A DNA stretch of 64,000 bases from JAGNGI01 sp035448825 (GCA_035448825.1 DAOTJS010000010.1:1-64000), one strand, 5' to 3'; counted from the stretch's first letter, positions 53,262 through 63,549 are shown. Numbers and translations: made by a program. The notes: a model not told the origin generated them from the letters alone.

Positions 53262-54018
53262 TATCGTAAAGAAAGTCTACCAGAAGTCACGTTTGAATGA
53301 GTACCGTGAATTATTATTATTTGCCCGCGATGAAGGCTATATCCTTACATCATTGATAGAATGGTATCAAAACTATAGAAAAAATGGACAGCGTGTGCTA
53401 ATTCTGAGGCACGATGTAGATATAGACCCGGAAGGCGCCGCAAAAATGTACGCTATCGAAAAGTCGCTCGGCGTTCGGGCGACTTACTATTTCCGCTGGA
53501 AAACGATGAATGAATCACTTATTCGTAAAATGCGGAGAGATGGGTTCGAAGTTTCATTGCACTATGAAACTTTAGCCACTTATTGTAAAAAGCATCATAT
53601 TAAAGATGCTACACAAGTGACTGACACTGTGATGAAAACCTGTTATAATTTGCTGGAAGAAGAAATTTCTCGTTTCAAAAAAAATTTTGACGATATACAG
53701 ACAATCGCATCCCACGGTGACAAGCGCAATCGTATATTGGGAATTCCTAATTATGTTATCTTAAAATATGGAAATAGGGCCGACTTGAATATCCAATTTG
53801 AAGCTTATGATCCGGAAATTACTAAGCTGTTCGATGCTTATATTTCGGATAGTTCGATTACCAATGATTTTAATTGGAAATATGGGCTTACGCCCCAGGA
53901 GGCAATTCGTTCGCACTTAAATACTATATGTCTGTTGACTCATCCCGAGCATTGGAATTTCAATTTCAAAAAGAATATGAGAACGATAATGACCGATATT
54001 TGTGAGAGAATATCATGA
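53242..54018 (+). CDS. Polysaccharide deacetylase-like (NodB-fold) protein
   Basis: The 258-residue protein contains the NodB metal-site start VLILRHDVDIDPEGAAKMY (residues ~52-70), YYFRWKTM and GFEVSLHYE. It has a late WH-type motif replaced by LLTHPEHW. Such proteins in glycan clusters de-N-acetylate or otherwise process sugar units. The gene lies at the left edge of the AT-rich block, just inside the GT4 relic. It overlaps the next gene by four bases. Confidence 0.82.
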   Translation: MSSNPFNIVKKVYQKSRLNEYRELLLFARDEGYILTSLIEWYQNYRKNGQRVLILRHDVDIDPEGAAKMYAIEKSLGVRATYYFRWKTMNESLIRKMRRDGFEVSLHYETLATYCKKHHIKDATQVTDTVMKTCYNLLEEEISRFKKNFDDIQTIASHGDKRNRILGIPNYVILKYGNRADLNIQFEAYDPEITKLFDAYISDSSITNDFNWKYGLTPQEAIRSHLNTICLLTHPEHWNFNFKKNMRTIMTDICERIS

Positions 54019-55253
54019 GAATTGGAATGATACTGGATAAGGAATTTCCACCGGATGAACGGGTAGAAAATGAAGCTCTTATTCTATTAGAAGGTGGACA
54101 CGAAGTCTATATTTTATGTTATGATTATTCCAGAAGCCGATCTAAAATAGAAAATTACAGAGGGATTGTAATACAACGAATTCCGACCTCAAAAATTTTA
54201 ATTAGACGTTTAAGAATATTTCAGCATCCTTCTCTGAATCTTTATCGGTACTTTTGGGAATATAAAGTTAAAAAATTTGTAGTTCATAATCATATAGATG
54301 TGTTACATATACATGATTTGTATATGGTTCCATCTGGTATTAAAGCTCGACGCTATATTGGTATTCAGGTGGTTGTTGATCTTCATGAGAATTATCCGGC
54401 AGCTCTGAAAGAATATACTTGGGCGACTACATTGCCAGGACGATTAATTGTCAGACCACGAGATTGGGAAAATATCGAAGCTGCATATTTTCAAAATGTG
54501 GATCGCATTATCGTATTAAGTCAATATTATCAAAGACAATTACTTAAAAAATACACATTTCTAAAAGATGACAATATTACGGTTTATCCAAATGTTCCTT
54601 GTGTTAAGGATTTACTCAGCTATAAAATCCGGAAAGTATTTGATAAGAAGGACATTTTCATAGTTCTATATTTTGGGGTGGTTGCTCGTCGTCGCGGAAT
54701 ATTCACAGTTTTTGAGGCATTACGAATTCTGAGCCAGAAAATACAGCAAGAAATTAAATTACTGTTGATAGGACCAATTGATGCAAATGAACGAAAAGAA
54801 TTCAAAAAATACCTATCCGATAATAAAACGAAAGATCAGATAATCCATTATCCATGGAAAGATATTCGGGAAATGCCATCATATATTACCGATAGTGATG
54901 TGTGTCTTTCCCCAATTTTAAAAAATGATCAGCATGAATCCGGGATAGCAAATAAGGTATTTCAGTATATGCTTTTTGCTCGGCCTGTTATAGTCAGTGA
55001 TTGTGGTCCACAGAAAGAACTCGTTGAGACAATAGGTTGCGGACTAGTACACAAAAGTAATGATGCTTCTGACCTAGCAGTAAAAATACATTATTTACAG
55101 GCAAATCCCGAACTTCGGAAAACAATGGGTGAAAAGGGGCGCAAAGCAGTATTGGAAATCTATAACACCGAAGTACAAGGAAAGCAACTAAAAGAGTTAT
55201 ATAATTCTATTAAGGTTGAGAGAAATATTAATAATTATGATATATTATGTTGA
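54015..55253 (+). CDS. GT4-family glycosyltransferase
   Basis: This 412-residue GT-B enzyme begins MRIGMILDKEFPPDERVENEA, with HIHDLYMVPSG, VVDLHENYPAA and the donor-binding C-terminal region (YFGVVARRRGIFTVFEAL, then GIANKVFQYMLFARPVIVSDCG and GLVHKSNDASDLA). It is AT-rich compared with the genes up to 53 kb. It overlaps the neighbours on both sides by four and seven bases, so the cassette is one transcription unit. Confidence 0.9.
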   Translation: MRIGMILDKEFPPDERVENEALILLEGGHEVYILCYDYSRSRSKIENYRGIVIQRIPTSKILIRRLRIFQHPSLNLYRYFWEYKVKKFVVHNHIDVLHIHDLYMVPSGIKARRYIGIQVVVDLHENYPAALKEYTWATTLPGRLIVRPRDWENIEAAYFQNVDRIIVLSQYYQRQLLKKYTFLKDDNITVYPNVPCVKDLLSYKIRKVFDKKDIFIVLYFGVVARRRGIFTVFEALRILSQKIQQEIKLLLIGPIDANERKEFKKYLSDNKTKDQIIHYPWKDIREMPSYITDSDVCLSPILKNDQHESGIANKVFQYMLFARPVIVSDCGPQKELVETIGCGLVHKSNDASDLAVKIHYLQANPELRKTMGEKGRKAVLEIYNTEVQGKQLKELYNSIKVERNINNYDILC

Positions 55254-56338
55254 CTGTACATATATTTACTAAGGAAAATCTTTACAATTATCAATTTATT
55301 AATTTTTTATTTAAGCATTTTGATGTACGTGAACATTTTTTTATCTATCGTGCGCCTCATAACAAACAATATAAATATTCACCTTCATTTCAGACTAATA
55401 ATATTTTATATGTTGATTCGAAATATAAATATATAGTTAAACTAATTCCGTTATTATTACGAGCACGAGTAATATACATACACTTTTTACCAATTGGAAT
55501 TACCCCAATAATATGGTTAATTTTTCCATCCTTGATTCCGAAAACTAGCTGGATACTATGGGGTGATGATCTATATTGGGTTGAAACTAGAAAAAAAGGA
55601 TTTAAAGCAAACCTCTATGAATCTATACGTCGTCGAGTAATTGCAAAACTACCGCGTATAATTGCTTTTATGGAGGGTGACTACCGTATCGCCAAATCAA
55701 GGTATAACACGAAAGCAATTTATCAAAATGCTGTTTATCCATTACCAACTGATTTTGAGTATCTAGAAAATATAAGATATAATAATTCAATCTATAAAGA
55801 GATTACGATCCAGGTTGGGAATTCCGGTGATCCCTCAAATGATCACATTGGAGTTTTTGAGCACTTAAAACGTTTTTCAGACCATCATTTTAAAATTTTT
55901 TGCCCTTTATCCTATGGCGGAACGAAAGATTATATAAACTCGGTTATTCGATATGGCAAAGATGCCTTTGGAGATAGATTTTTCCCGTTAATTGATATTA
56001 TTCAACCAGAGGAATATTCCAAATTATTACTAAAAATAAATGTTGCCATTTTTAGCTCACCGCGACAACAAGGACTTGGAAATATACTTGCTCTGTTATT
56101 TCTTGGGAAAAAAGTATACATAAGGAGAGAGACCACACCTTACGAATATTTCAGGAAAATTAATGTCGTAGGGTTTCCCTATTCAGACCTTGAAAATATA
56201 AGTTTCAAAGAATTGATTCATTTCACGCCAGAAATCGCTGAAAACAATCACAAAATAATCAAAGAACTTTTCAGTGAAGAAAATTATATTAGAATGTGGA
56301 AAGAAGTTCTAAATATTAACACTATCAAGAGAAAATAA
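55247..56338 (+). CDS. GT56-like 4-acetamido-fucosyltransferase (WecF-like)
   Basis: The 363-residue protein matches the WecF / TDP-Fuc4NAc:lipid II transferase family: ILWGDDLYWVETRKKG, then the family hallmark IQVGNSGDPSNDHIGVFE, ICPLSYGG-like FCPLSYGGTKDYI and SPRQQGLGNILALLFLGKKVY. WecF uses a dTDP-4-acetamido-4,6-dideoxyhexose. The following aminotransferase and acetyltransferase genes could supply such a donor, which fits well. This gene has very low G+C; the line 55261-55320 has only 8 G or C in 60 bases. Confidence 0.82.
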   Translation: MLTVHIFTKENLYNYQFINFLFKHFDVREHFFIYRAPHNKQYKYSPSFQTNNILYVDSKYKYIVKLIPLLLRARVIYIHFLPIGITPIIWLIFPSLIPKTSWILWGDDLYWVETRKKGFKANLYESIRRRVIAKLPRIIAFMEGDYRIAKSRYNTKAIYQNAVYPLPTDFEYLENIRYNNSIYKEITIQVGNSGDPSNDHIGVFEHLKRFSDHHFKIFCPLSYGGTKDYINSVIRYGKDAFGDRFFPLIDIIQPEEYSKLLLKINVAIFSSPRQQGLGNILALLFLGKKVYIRRETTPYEYFRKINVVGFPYSDLENISFKELIHFTPEIAENNHKIIKELFSEENYIRMWKEVLNINTIKRK

Positions 56339-56340
56339 CG

Positions 56341-57420
56341 ATGATTAACGTAACGAAAACTTACTTACCGCAAAAACAAAGGTATCTAAAATATGTTGAT
56401 AAAATTTTTAAATCCGGTTGGTTAACAAATAATGGGGCAATGGTTCAAAATCTGGAAAAACGGCTAGTAGATTACTTAGGCGTTCCTCATGTAATTTTGA
56501 CAGCTAATGGTACACTGGCTTTACAAATTGCTTATCGCTTACTAGAATTAAAAGGTGAGGTCATAACAACACCTTTTACTTTTATAGCCACAACTAGTAG
56601 TTTGATTTGGGAGAGATTAATTCCTATTTATGCTGACATAGAAGCAGATACTTTCAACATTGATCCTATGCAAATTGAAAGTAAAATTAATAATGATACA
56701 TCAGCCATTTTAGGTGTTCATGTTTTTGGCAATGTTTGCAATGTTGAAAAAATAGAAGAAATAGCTAATTCTTATAAACTTAAGGTAATATATGATGCCG
56801 CGCATGCTTTTGGTGTAAGATACCGCGATAGAAACATTAGTGAATTCGGAGATATCTCTATTTTTAGTTTTCACGCGACAAAGATATTTCATACAATTGA
56901 AGGGGGAGCGATTGTTCTTAAAGATGATGATTTGGCAAAAAAGGCAAGGCTATTAATAAATTTTGGTATTCCCGGTCCAGACCAAATTGCCACTCTAGGA
57001 ATTAATGCTAAAATGAACGAGTTTCAAGCCGCAATGGGATTATGTGTACTAGATGACATTCAAGATATTATCGAAAGAAGACGCAAAGTTTATAACCGAT
57101 ACTTGGAAGCGTTTAGTGATAATACTAAATTCACTGTCCAACAAATATCTCCTCTCTCTACTCAAAACTATTCCTATTTCCCAGTTTTATTCGAATCTGA
57201 ACAAATTCTTTTACAAGTAAAGCAAATTTTAAATCAATCTGGAATTTTTCCGCGACGCTATTTTTATCCGTCTTTAGATACACTCCCTTTTATCTATCCA
57301 AAGCAGAAAATGCCGATTTCGCGGAATATTGCGTCCAGAATCTTGTGCTTACCTTTATTTGAAGATTTGCCTGGAGAAGCTCAAGATCAAATAATAGAAA
57401 TTATTTTAATGAACTGCTGA
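56341..57420 (+). CDS. DegT-family aminotransferase, dTDP-4-amino-4,6-dideoxyhexose type
   Basis: The 359-residue PLP enzyme has its aldimine lysine at K181 in FSFHATKIFHTIEGGAIV. This pattern resembles VioA/FdtB/WecE-type enzymes acting on 4- or 3-keto dTDP-sugars rather than the FYPGKN form of WbpE. Other marks are LTANGTLALQIAYRL and DAAHAFGVRY. It follows the GT56 gene by two bases. The position relative to the acetyltransferase suggests synthesis of an N-acetylated amino-deoxyhexose; rmlA/rmlB are not in the window. Confidence 0.87.
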   Translation: MINVTKTYLPQKQRYLKYVDKIFKSGWLTNNGAMVQNLEKRLVDYLGVPHVILTANGTLALQIAYRLLELKGEVITTPFTFIATTSSLIWERLIPIYADIEADTFNIDPMQIESKINNDTSAILGVHVFGNVCNVEKIEEIANSYKLKVIYDAAHAFGVRYRDRNISEFGDISIFSFHATKIFHTIEGGAIVLKDDDLAKKARLLINFGIPGPDQIATLGINAKMNEFQAAMGLCVLDDIQDIIERRRKVYNRYLEAFSDNTKFTVQQISPLSTQNYSYFPVLFESEQILLQVKQILNQSGIFPRRYFYPSLDTLPFIYPKQKMPISRNIASRILCLPLFEDLPGEAQDQIIEIILMNC

Positions 57421-57429
57421 AGGAGTACT

Positions 57430-57984
57430 ATGATTACATCATTTTATAACGAGGAGGAAATTATAAAATTAGGGCTGAAAAAGTACGGTAGGAATGTATT
57501 AATTAGTCGTAAAGCAAGTTTATATTCACCAGAACTCATCCAGTTAGGCAATAATGTTAGGATAGATGATTTTTGTATTCTCTCTGGTAATGTATCCATC
57601 GGTTCATATGTCCACATTTCAGCTTATACAGCTTTGTATGGGAAATTCGGTGTTTTTATTGAAGATTTTGTCACTATTTCAGGGCGTGTTTTAGTATACA
57701 GTCAAACCGATGATTATAGTGGTGAATTTATGACCAACCCAATGGTAAATCCGAATTTGACGCGAGTAACCGGAGGTCCTGTAATTTTTCAAAAACACTC
57801 GATTATAGCAGCAGGTTGTATAATATTTCCCGAAGTTACAATTGGAGAAGGTACTGCTGTAGGCGCAATGAGTATGGTCAATAGAAATCTAGATCCGTGG
57901 TCGATATATGTTGGCATTCCTGTAAAATATTTAAAACCGAGATCAAAAAAGATTCTGGAGTTAGAACTTCTTATTAATGATTAA
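57430..57984 (+). CDS. Hexapeptide-repeat acyltransferase
   Basis: This 184-residue left-handed beta-helix protein has repeats IQLGNNVRIDDFCILSG, VSIGSYVHIS, VFIEDFVTISGRVLVYS, SIIAAGCIIFPEVTIGEG and ends GIPVKYLKPR. It is of the maltose/galactoside-acetyltransferase type and could acetylate the amino sugar made by the preceding aminotransferase. It is the last gene of the AT-rich cassette. AAGGAG precedes the ATG. Confidence 0.83.
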   Translation: MITSFYNEEEIIKLGLKKYGRNVLISRKASLYSPELIQLGNNVRIDDFCILSGNVSIGSYVHISAYTALYGKFGVFIEDFVTISGRVLVYSQTDDYSGEFMTNPMVNPNLTRVTGGPVIFQKHSIIAAGCIIFPEVTIGEGTAVGAMSMVNRNLDPWSIYVGIPVKYLKPRSKKILELELLIND

Positions 57985-58027
57985 CTTAAATATATTTAGT
58001 TTTTATTTAATAGAGTAATTTTCCCCT

Positions 58028-59533
58028 GTGCTTAATTACGTCAAATCAGCTCTAAAAAATTCCGCCATTTACAGCATCGGCAACGTTTCAACAAAACTGA
58101 TCGGAATTATATTAGTTCCGCTTTATACTCAACATTTATCTCTAAAAGAATACGGAATCCTGAGCATTTTGGAGGTTAGTTCGCAACTGCTGGTAACGAT
58201 TTTCAGCGTGAATTTATACACCGCCTTTTTTCGTTGGTACTGGGAAAAAGAATATATCAATCGCCAGAAGTCAATATTTTTTACCACCTTCCTATCTCTG
58301 TTTTTCATCTCAGGGCTTATGATAGCCGGGATGTATGGTTTTTCCAGTCGCTTATCTATGTTACTATTCGATAGCTCTGATTTTAGTTATCTAATAAGAT
58401 TAATGTCCATTGCGGCGGCTTTACAGATTCTGATGGATTTAGTTTCCGCTCTTATGCGAGTTCAGGAAAAACCGGTTTTATATACTTCCGTCAATGTCAC
58501 AAAATTGACAATCGGCCTTATTCTGACGGTATATTTTATCAGCGGTTTACATATGGGGATAGATGGAATATATAAAGCTCAGATTATCAGTTATCTAGTC
58601 TATTTTATTTTAATTTCAAGATATTTGATTAAAAATATGCGGCTCCGTCTGGAGATGCGAATTCTAAAGGAAATGTTTCGTTTTAGTCTGCCTTTGATGA
58701 TCTCTTCCGTATCGGGTGTATTATTAAGTATTGCCGATCGATTTTGTTTGAAATTCTTGGGGGAACTCTCTTATGTTGGAATCTACTCGCTAGGTTATAA
58801 AATTGCCAATACCGTCAAGGTTTTTATCATTAGTTCGGTGAATCTTGCCATTTCGCCGATTATGTATCGAGTAATGGACGATCCCAATAATAAACGTCTA
58901 TATTCCAAGACGATGACCTATTTCGCGTTTGGAACTATGATTTGTGTTATAGGAATATCCGTCTTTGGTCAGGAAATCATCAAATTCTTAGCCCAGAATG
59001 AGGCTTACTGGAATGCGTATAAGGTAATTCCGATAATTTCGTTTGGTTTGTTTTTCGAGATGTTGAAAGATACTTCGCTAATTGGATTAAATATTACTAA
59101 AAAAACACCCGTTATCGCGCGAATCATAATATCTTCTTCGATTATCAATATTGCTTTAAATCTTTTACTGATACCGTATTTCAGTTATATTGGCTCAGCA
59201 CTGGCCTCGTTGGTTTCACAGGTAACTTATTTCCTTTTGATATACCGCTCTGCTCAAAAATACTACCCCGTACCTTATGAGATGAAAAAAATTGGTAAAA
59301 TAATGTTATGCGGAATGGTATTAATCGTTTTCGGACTCATTTTATCACCTTATGCCTTGTGGATTCGGCTAACTGTAAAATTGCTGTTAATTCTATCATT
59401 TCCGTTTATCTTATATTTATTCAATTTCTACGAACCTATCGAGATTCAAACCATTAAAGGCGCCTGGCGCAAATGGCGTAATCCTTTAAATTGGAAAAAG
59501 AACCGTTCTAAGGTTAAATTAGACAGTAAATAA
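58028..59533 (+). CDS. Polysaccharide flippase (Wzx-like, MOP superfamily)
   Basis: The 501-residue membrane protein has 12-14 TM helices and the N-terminal pattern SIGNVSTKLIGIILVPLYTQHLSLKEYGILSIL of lipid-linked oligosaccharide flippases. It should move the undecaprenyl-linked repeat unit to the periplasmic face. The C-terminus is a basic tail (KKNRSKVKLDSK). The start is GTG. No clear Wzy polymerase gene was found in the window unless the next membrane protein serves that role. Confidence 0.88.
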   Translation: MLNYVKSALKNSAIYSIGNVSTKLIGIILVPLYTQHLSLKEYGILSILEVSSQLLVTIFSVNLYTAFFRWYWEKEYINRQKSIFFTTFLSLFFISGLMIAGMYGFSSRLSMLLFDSSDFSYLIRLMSIAAALQILMDLVSALMRVQEKPVLYTSVNVTKLTIGLILTVYFISGLHMGIDGIYKAQIISYLVYFILISRYLIKNMRLRLEMRILKEMFRFSLPLMISSVSGVLLSIADRFCLKFLGELSYVGIYSLGYKIANTVKVFIISSVNLAISPIMYRVMDDPNNKRLYSKTMTYFAFGTMICVIGISVFGQEIIKFLAQNEAYWNAYKVIPIISFGLFFEMLKDTSLIGLNITKKTPVIARIIISSSIINIALNLLLIPYFSYIGSALASLVSQVTYFLLIYRSAQKYYPVPYEMKKIGKIMLCGMVLIVFGLILSPYALWIRLTVKLLLILSFPFILYLFNFYEPIEIQTIKGAWRKWRNPLNWKKNRSKVKLDSK

Positions 59534-59546
59534 TGAAGGTCGAATT

Positions 59547-62081
59547 ATGAGTAAAAAAACTAAAAAACCGACACCTGCGAAAAATATCCCTCCAGAAAAC
59601 AAGAAGCCGGCAAACCGACTGGCTACGATTAATCCCCGAACGGCAATGATCGTAGCATTTTTTATTGTATTACTGATACTAGTTATTTTTTATAAACCTT
59701 ATGTAATTGATCGTCTTGAACCGGCCGGCGGCGATCGGATGGCAAGCATTGCTCAGAGTAAATTTATCAACGATTATCGCGAACGAACCGGTGAAATCCC
59801 ACTCTGGAATCCCGCCATTTTTTGCGGAGTGCCGATTTATTATGCTCTCTGGTCTAATTCATTCAATCTGGATTATTTAATCAGTAAAATAAGCAAGATC
59901 ATTGACTGGAAATTGAGCTGGTTTATTTTGGCGACGGTAGGGATGTTTTTAATATTCTGGTTGCTGGAATTTCCGTGGTATTATGCTTTGATTGGAACGA
60001 TTGCCTTTCTCTTTTATCCGCATTATCAGGCGCTGATCACCGTTGGTCACTTTGCCAAAGTGCGAGCGGTTTGCGCAATGCCCTTAGCCGTGTTTGGCTT
60101 TTTATATTTAGTCAAGAAGCGCAATTTTCTGTCATTTTTACTGTTTGTGATCTTTTTCTCGCTCCAGCTGCGCACTCAGCATTACCAGATAGTTTTCTAT
60201 ACTCTATTAATTTTTATGGCTCTGGGCATTCGGCAAATTGTTGAGTGGATCAAGACCAAACAGGCTCAGAAAATTTACGTTGCGCTTGGGTTATTCATCG
60301 CCGGACTGGTGACTTCAGTTTTAATGTCAGCTCAGCCGTTATTTGTGGCTAATGAGTACACGCCCTATTCCACTCGCGGCGGCCAAGCCATTAATCTAAA
60401 AGAAGATGCAACTCAGCCGGAAGTAAAAAGTAGCGGTGTGACTTTCGAATATGCGACGCGCTGGTCGCTTAATCCCCGGGAATTAGCGACCTTGATTGTG
60501 CCCCGTTTTTATGGCGGCACTTCCCAGGAACCGTACACCGGTAAAGCCTATCCGCAACTGCGTGGTCAACCTATTCCCGGCTATTGGGGCGAGATGCCGT
60601 TTACCCAATCTTGCGAGTATATGGGGATTTTGACCGTGATTCTGGCTTTGCTGGGCTTGTGGTATTATCGCAAAGATAGGGTGGTAATCAGTTTATTTGT
60701 CCTGCTGGTATTTTCGCTGTTACTGGGCTTCGGCAGTCATTTCCCGATTCTATACAAACCACTCTTCAAGTATTTACCCTATTTTAGCAAGTTTAGAGTT
60801 CCGTCAATGATTTTGATTCTGGTTGATTTTATCCTGGTAATTCTCTCGCTTTATGGATTGAAAGGCTTGGTGGAAAAATTCGATTTAGCCAAGTATAAAG
60901 CGGCTCTAACGGTTAGCGGTTTTTTTATTTTGTTCGGTTTATTCTTTTTGCTGGTGCCCGGGGTGTTGTCCTACACTTCCGCTCAGGACGCTCAATTTAT
61001 GGACAATCCGCAAGTGATTGAGCTGTTGCGTACGGCGCGGCGTGAATTTTTGCAGGCGGATACTCTGCGGATGTTGGTTTTTGTAATTTGTTTTGTGGCT
61101 CTGCTGGTGCTATATAAAATGAAAAAGATTCGTCCGGATTTTCTGATTGGCGCGATGGTCATTCTCATCTCGGTGGATATGATTAATGTCAGCAAACGCT
61201 TTCTGCGGGCGGACGAATTAGTGGATACCAAATCCCTCGAGCGACGTTATTTTGCCGAAACCCGGTTCGATAAAATTCTCAAAGAGGATCGCGAACCTTT
61301 CCGGATTCTGGGACTGGGCAATCAATTTCAAAGCAATGATTTAGCTTATCGCTATCAAATCGTTACGGGTTATTCGCCGATCAAGCCCCAACTGATTCAA
61401 GATATAATTGATAATAATTTACTTTCGGGACCGACTCAGAGTTCGTTGAACTGGAATGTCATTAATATGCTGAATGCTAAATATGTCATTGCGCCTGGTA
61501 TGTTTAACGATGCCAATTTGACGATTCTCGATGTTAATCAGCAACGGAAAGAAGTGCTTTATTTAAATGAAGATGCTCTACCGCGGGCCTATTTCGTATC
61601 CGAAGTCAGGTTTTTACCGTCGGAAAAAGATGTGGTAGCCTTTATGAACACGACCGAGTTCGATCCGGCTAAAATGGCTTTGACGAGTGTCGCGCTCGAT
61701 ACTTCCGGAGGATTTGATACCGAAGGAAGTGCTCAGGTAAGCGATTATACTCCCAATCGCGTGGTGTTAAATGTCGAAACCGAGCGCCCGGCCTTTTTAG
61801 TTTTGGCTGATGCTTATTATCCGATAGGTTGGACGGCTCGCGTCAACGGCGTCGAAACGCCGATTTATCAGGTCAATCATGTTTTGCGAGGGGTGCCGGT
61901 TCCAGCGGGAAATTATGCGGTGGAATTTAAATTCCTGCCGCGTAGCTATCAGGTGGCGTCTCAGGTTTCCACTATTTCTTGTGACATTGTCTGGCTTAGC
62001 CTGCTGGGAGTGTTGATTTATCAAAATCGTGAGAAAATAAAAAACCTCAAGAAAAAACGGCCAGCGCCTGCTAAAAAGTGA
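59547..62081 (+). CDS. YfhO-family polytopic membrane protein
   Basis: The 844-residue protein has a Lys/Pro-rich cytosolic start, TM1 at about 32-50, and then a GT-C-like architecture. A first periplasmic loop carries GGDRMASIAQSKF and GEIPLWNPAIFCGVPIYY, typical of YfhO proteins. About 12 TM helices follow, then a C-terminal soluble region with a beta-sandwich end (FLVLADAYYPIGWTARVNG). YfhO members are linked to glycosylation of lipoteichoic acid or lipids in Firmicutes. Here it probably glycosylates or ligates surface glycan, but this is not established. Confidence 0.86.
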   Translation: MSKKTKKPTPAKNIPPENKKPANRLATINPRTAMIVAFFIVLLILVIFYKPYVIDRLEPAGGDRMASIAQSKFINDYRERTGEIPLWNPAIFCGVPIYYALWSNSFNLDYLISKISKIIDWKLSWFILATVGMFLIFWLLEFPWYYALIGTIAFLFYPHYQALITVGHFAKVRAVCAMPLAVFGFLYLVKKRNFLSFLLFVIFFSLQLRTQHYQIVFYTLLIFMALGIRQIVEWIKTKQAQKIYVALGLFIAGLVTSVLMSAQPLFVANEYTPYSTRGGQAINLKEDATQPEVKSSGVTFEYATRWSLNPRELATLIVPRFYGGTSQEPYTGKAYPQLRGQPIPGYWGEMPFTQSCEYMGILTVILALLGLWYYRKDRVVISLFVLLVFSLLLGFGSHFPILYKPLFKYLPYFSKFRVPSMILILVDFILVILSLYGLKGLVEKFDLAKYKAALTVSGFFILFGLFFLLVPGVLSYTSAQDAQFMDNPQVIELLRTARREFLQADTLRMLVFVICFVALLVLYKMKKIRPDFLIGAMVILISVDMINVSKRFLRADELVDTKSLERRYFAETRFDKILKEDREPFRILGLGNQFQSNDLAYRYQIVTGYSPIKPQLIQDIIDNNLLSGPTQSSLNWNVINMLNAKYVIAPGMFNDANLTILDVNQQRKEVLYLNEDALPRAYFVSEVRFLPSEKDVVAFMNTTEFDPAKMALTSVALDTSGGFDTEGSAQVSDYTPNRVVLNVETERPAFLVLADAYYPIGWTARVNGVETPIYQVNHVLRGVPVPAGNYAVEFKFLPRSYQVASQVSTISCDIVWLSLLGVLIYQNREKIKNLKKKRPAPAKK

Positions 62082-62130
62082 CCGGTGATTTTATAAATGC
62101 AATTAAAATAATTATTATCGGCAGTTTTCG

Positions 62131-63336
62131 ATGGAGATAAAAATTTATCGTCATTCGGGTAATATCAAGCGCTTGCTCCTAATTCTGGCAATCGCGATGA
62201 TTTTTACCTTGCTGAATTACACTCAGAAAATCGTCACGCGCTTGCGCCAGGATTCCGCTAATTTGATTCGGTTTTATGCCGACATTTATGCCAAAGCCGC
62301 TATGGATATGAGCAATAATGACTTTAGTTTTATTTTCGAAGAAATAATCCAGAAAACCTCGACTCCGATGATTCTCTCGGATGCCGAGGCTATGGAACCA
62401 ACCGCCTGGCGCAACATTGGCGTTCCGGATAACGATCGTTCGCCCGCTACTCTGGCTAAAGTCAAGAAGATAATGCAGGAAATGGATCGAGAAAATCAGC
62501 CAATTCCACTGAAATATGAAGATCGAGTATTGCAATACATTCATTTCGGCGATACCAATATGATTCGCCAACTGCGGCGCTTGCCCTATATCGAAATTGC
62601 CATCGTCGGGCTTTTTATTCTGCTGGGATATGTCGGTTTTTCGTTAATCCGAGAAAATGAGAAGCGCTCAATCTGGGTTGGTATGGCAAAAGAAACCGCG
62701 CATCAATTAGGCACGCCGTTGACCGCGCTGATGGGTTGGTTGGAATTGCTGAAGGATGAAATCGGCGACAATGCCAATATCAGCGAAATTGCGCGCGACA
62801 TTCAGCGGTTGGAAAAAGTGGCCAATCGTTTTTCGCAGATCGGCAGTCGCCCGGTTCTAAAACCAACTAACATTAATTCGGTCATTAACGATGCCATTTC
62901 GTATTATCGGCGTCGTTTACCGCAACTGGGACCGGGCATCAGTCTGGAATTTATCCCGTCCGGCGATTACATCGTCAACCTGAATGCGGATTTATTTTCC
63001 TGGGCGCTGGAAAATTTGATCAAGAATGCTATTGACGCCGTATCTCAGGAAAACGGTAAAATAAGAGTGGAATTAAATCCCCTCCATGGTGGGAAGAAGA
63101 TCGCCATTGATGTCATTGATAACGGTAAGGGAATTAGTAAGCGCAACCGTAAGAATATTTTCCGTCCGGGTTACAGCACCAAGCAACGCGGCTGGGGTCT
63201 GGGACTTAGTCTGGCAATGCGCATAGTAAAAGAATATCACCGCGGACAGTTATTCGTCTTGATGAGCAAGCCTAATGAAAAAACTGTGATGAGAATCGTG
63301 CTGAAAAATCCACAGGAAAACCGGGACAGGGATTAG
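62131..63336 (+). CDS. Membrane sensor histidine kinase
   Basis: The 401-residue kinase has two TM helices (about residues 13-30 and 152-172) around a ~120-residue periplasmic sensor. The H-box has H191 in MAKETAHQLGTPLTALMGW. The ATPase domain has the N-box LENLIKNAIDAV, G1 DNGKGI and G2 GWGLGLSLAMRIVKEYH. No response-regulator gene is adjacent, so it is an orphan in this window. It follows YfhO by 49 bases and is the last protein gene before the tRNAs. Confidence 0.92.
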   Translation: MEIKIYRHSGNIKRLLLILAIAMIFTLLNYTQKIVTRLRQDSANLIRFYADIYAKAAMDMSNNDFSFIFEEIIQKTSTPMILSDAEAMEPTAWRNIGVPDNDRSPATLAKVKKIMQEMDRENQPIPLKYEDRVLQYIHFGDTNMIRQLRRLPYIEIAIVGLFILLGYVGFSLIRENEKRSIWVGMAKETAHQLGTPLTALMGWLELLKDEIGDNANISEIARDIQRLEKVANRFSQIGSRPVLKPTNINSVINDAISYYRRRLPQLGPGISLEFIPSGDYIVNLNADLFSWALENLIKNAIDAVSQENGKIRVELNPLHGGKKIAIDVIDNGKGISKRNRKNIFRPGYSTKQRGWGLGLSLAMRIVKEYHRGQLFVLMSKPNEKTVMRIVLKNPQENRDRD

Positions 63337-63473
63337 AAATCAGACTGTTTTTCGGCTTGACTTTAATGACTTTAATATCCTAACTTTACCCGCTTTTTTA
63401 CCGATGATAATCAAGTTTGTCATAGTAATTTAATATGATTGTTTTTTCATAATCAGAGATAAAATTTTGACAA

Positions 63474-63549
63474 CGGGGTGTAGCGCAGTCCGGTTTAGCG
63501 CACCTGCTTTGGGAGCAGGGGGTCGGTGGTTCAAATCCACTCACCCCGA
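63474..63549 (+). tRNA. tRNA-Pro (anticodon TGG)
   Basis: A full 76-base cloverleaf: acceptor CGGGGTG (63474-63480) with CACCCCG (63542-63548), discriminator A, anticodon stem CCTGC/GCAGG and the loop TTTGGGA with TGG at 63510-63512. The T loop is TTCAAAT. CCA is not encoded. Confidence 0.96.
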
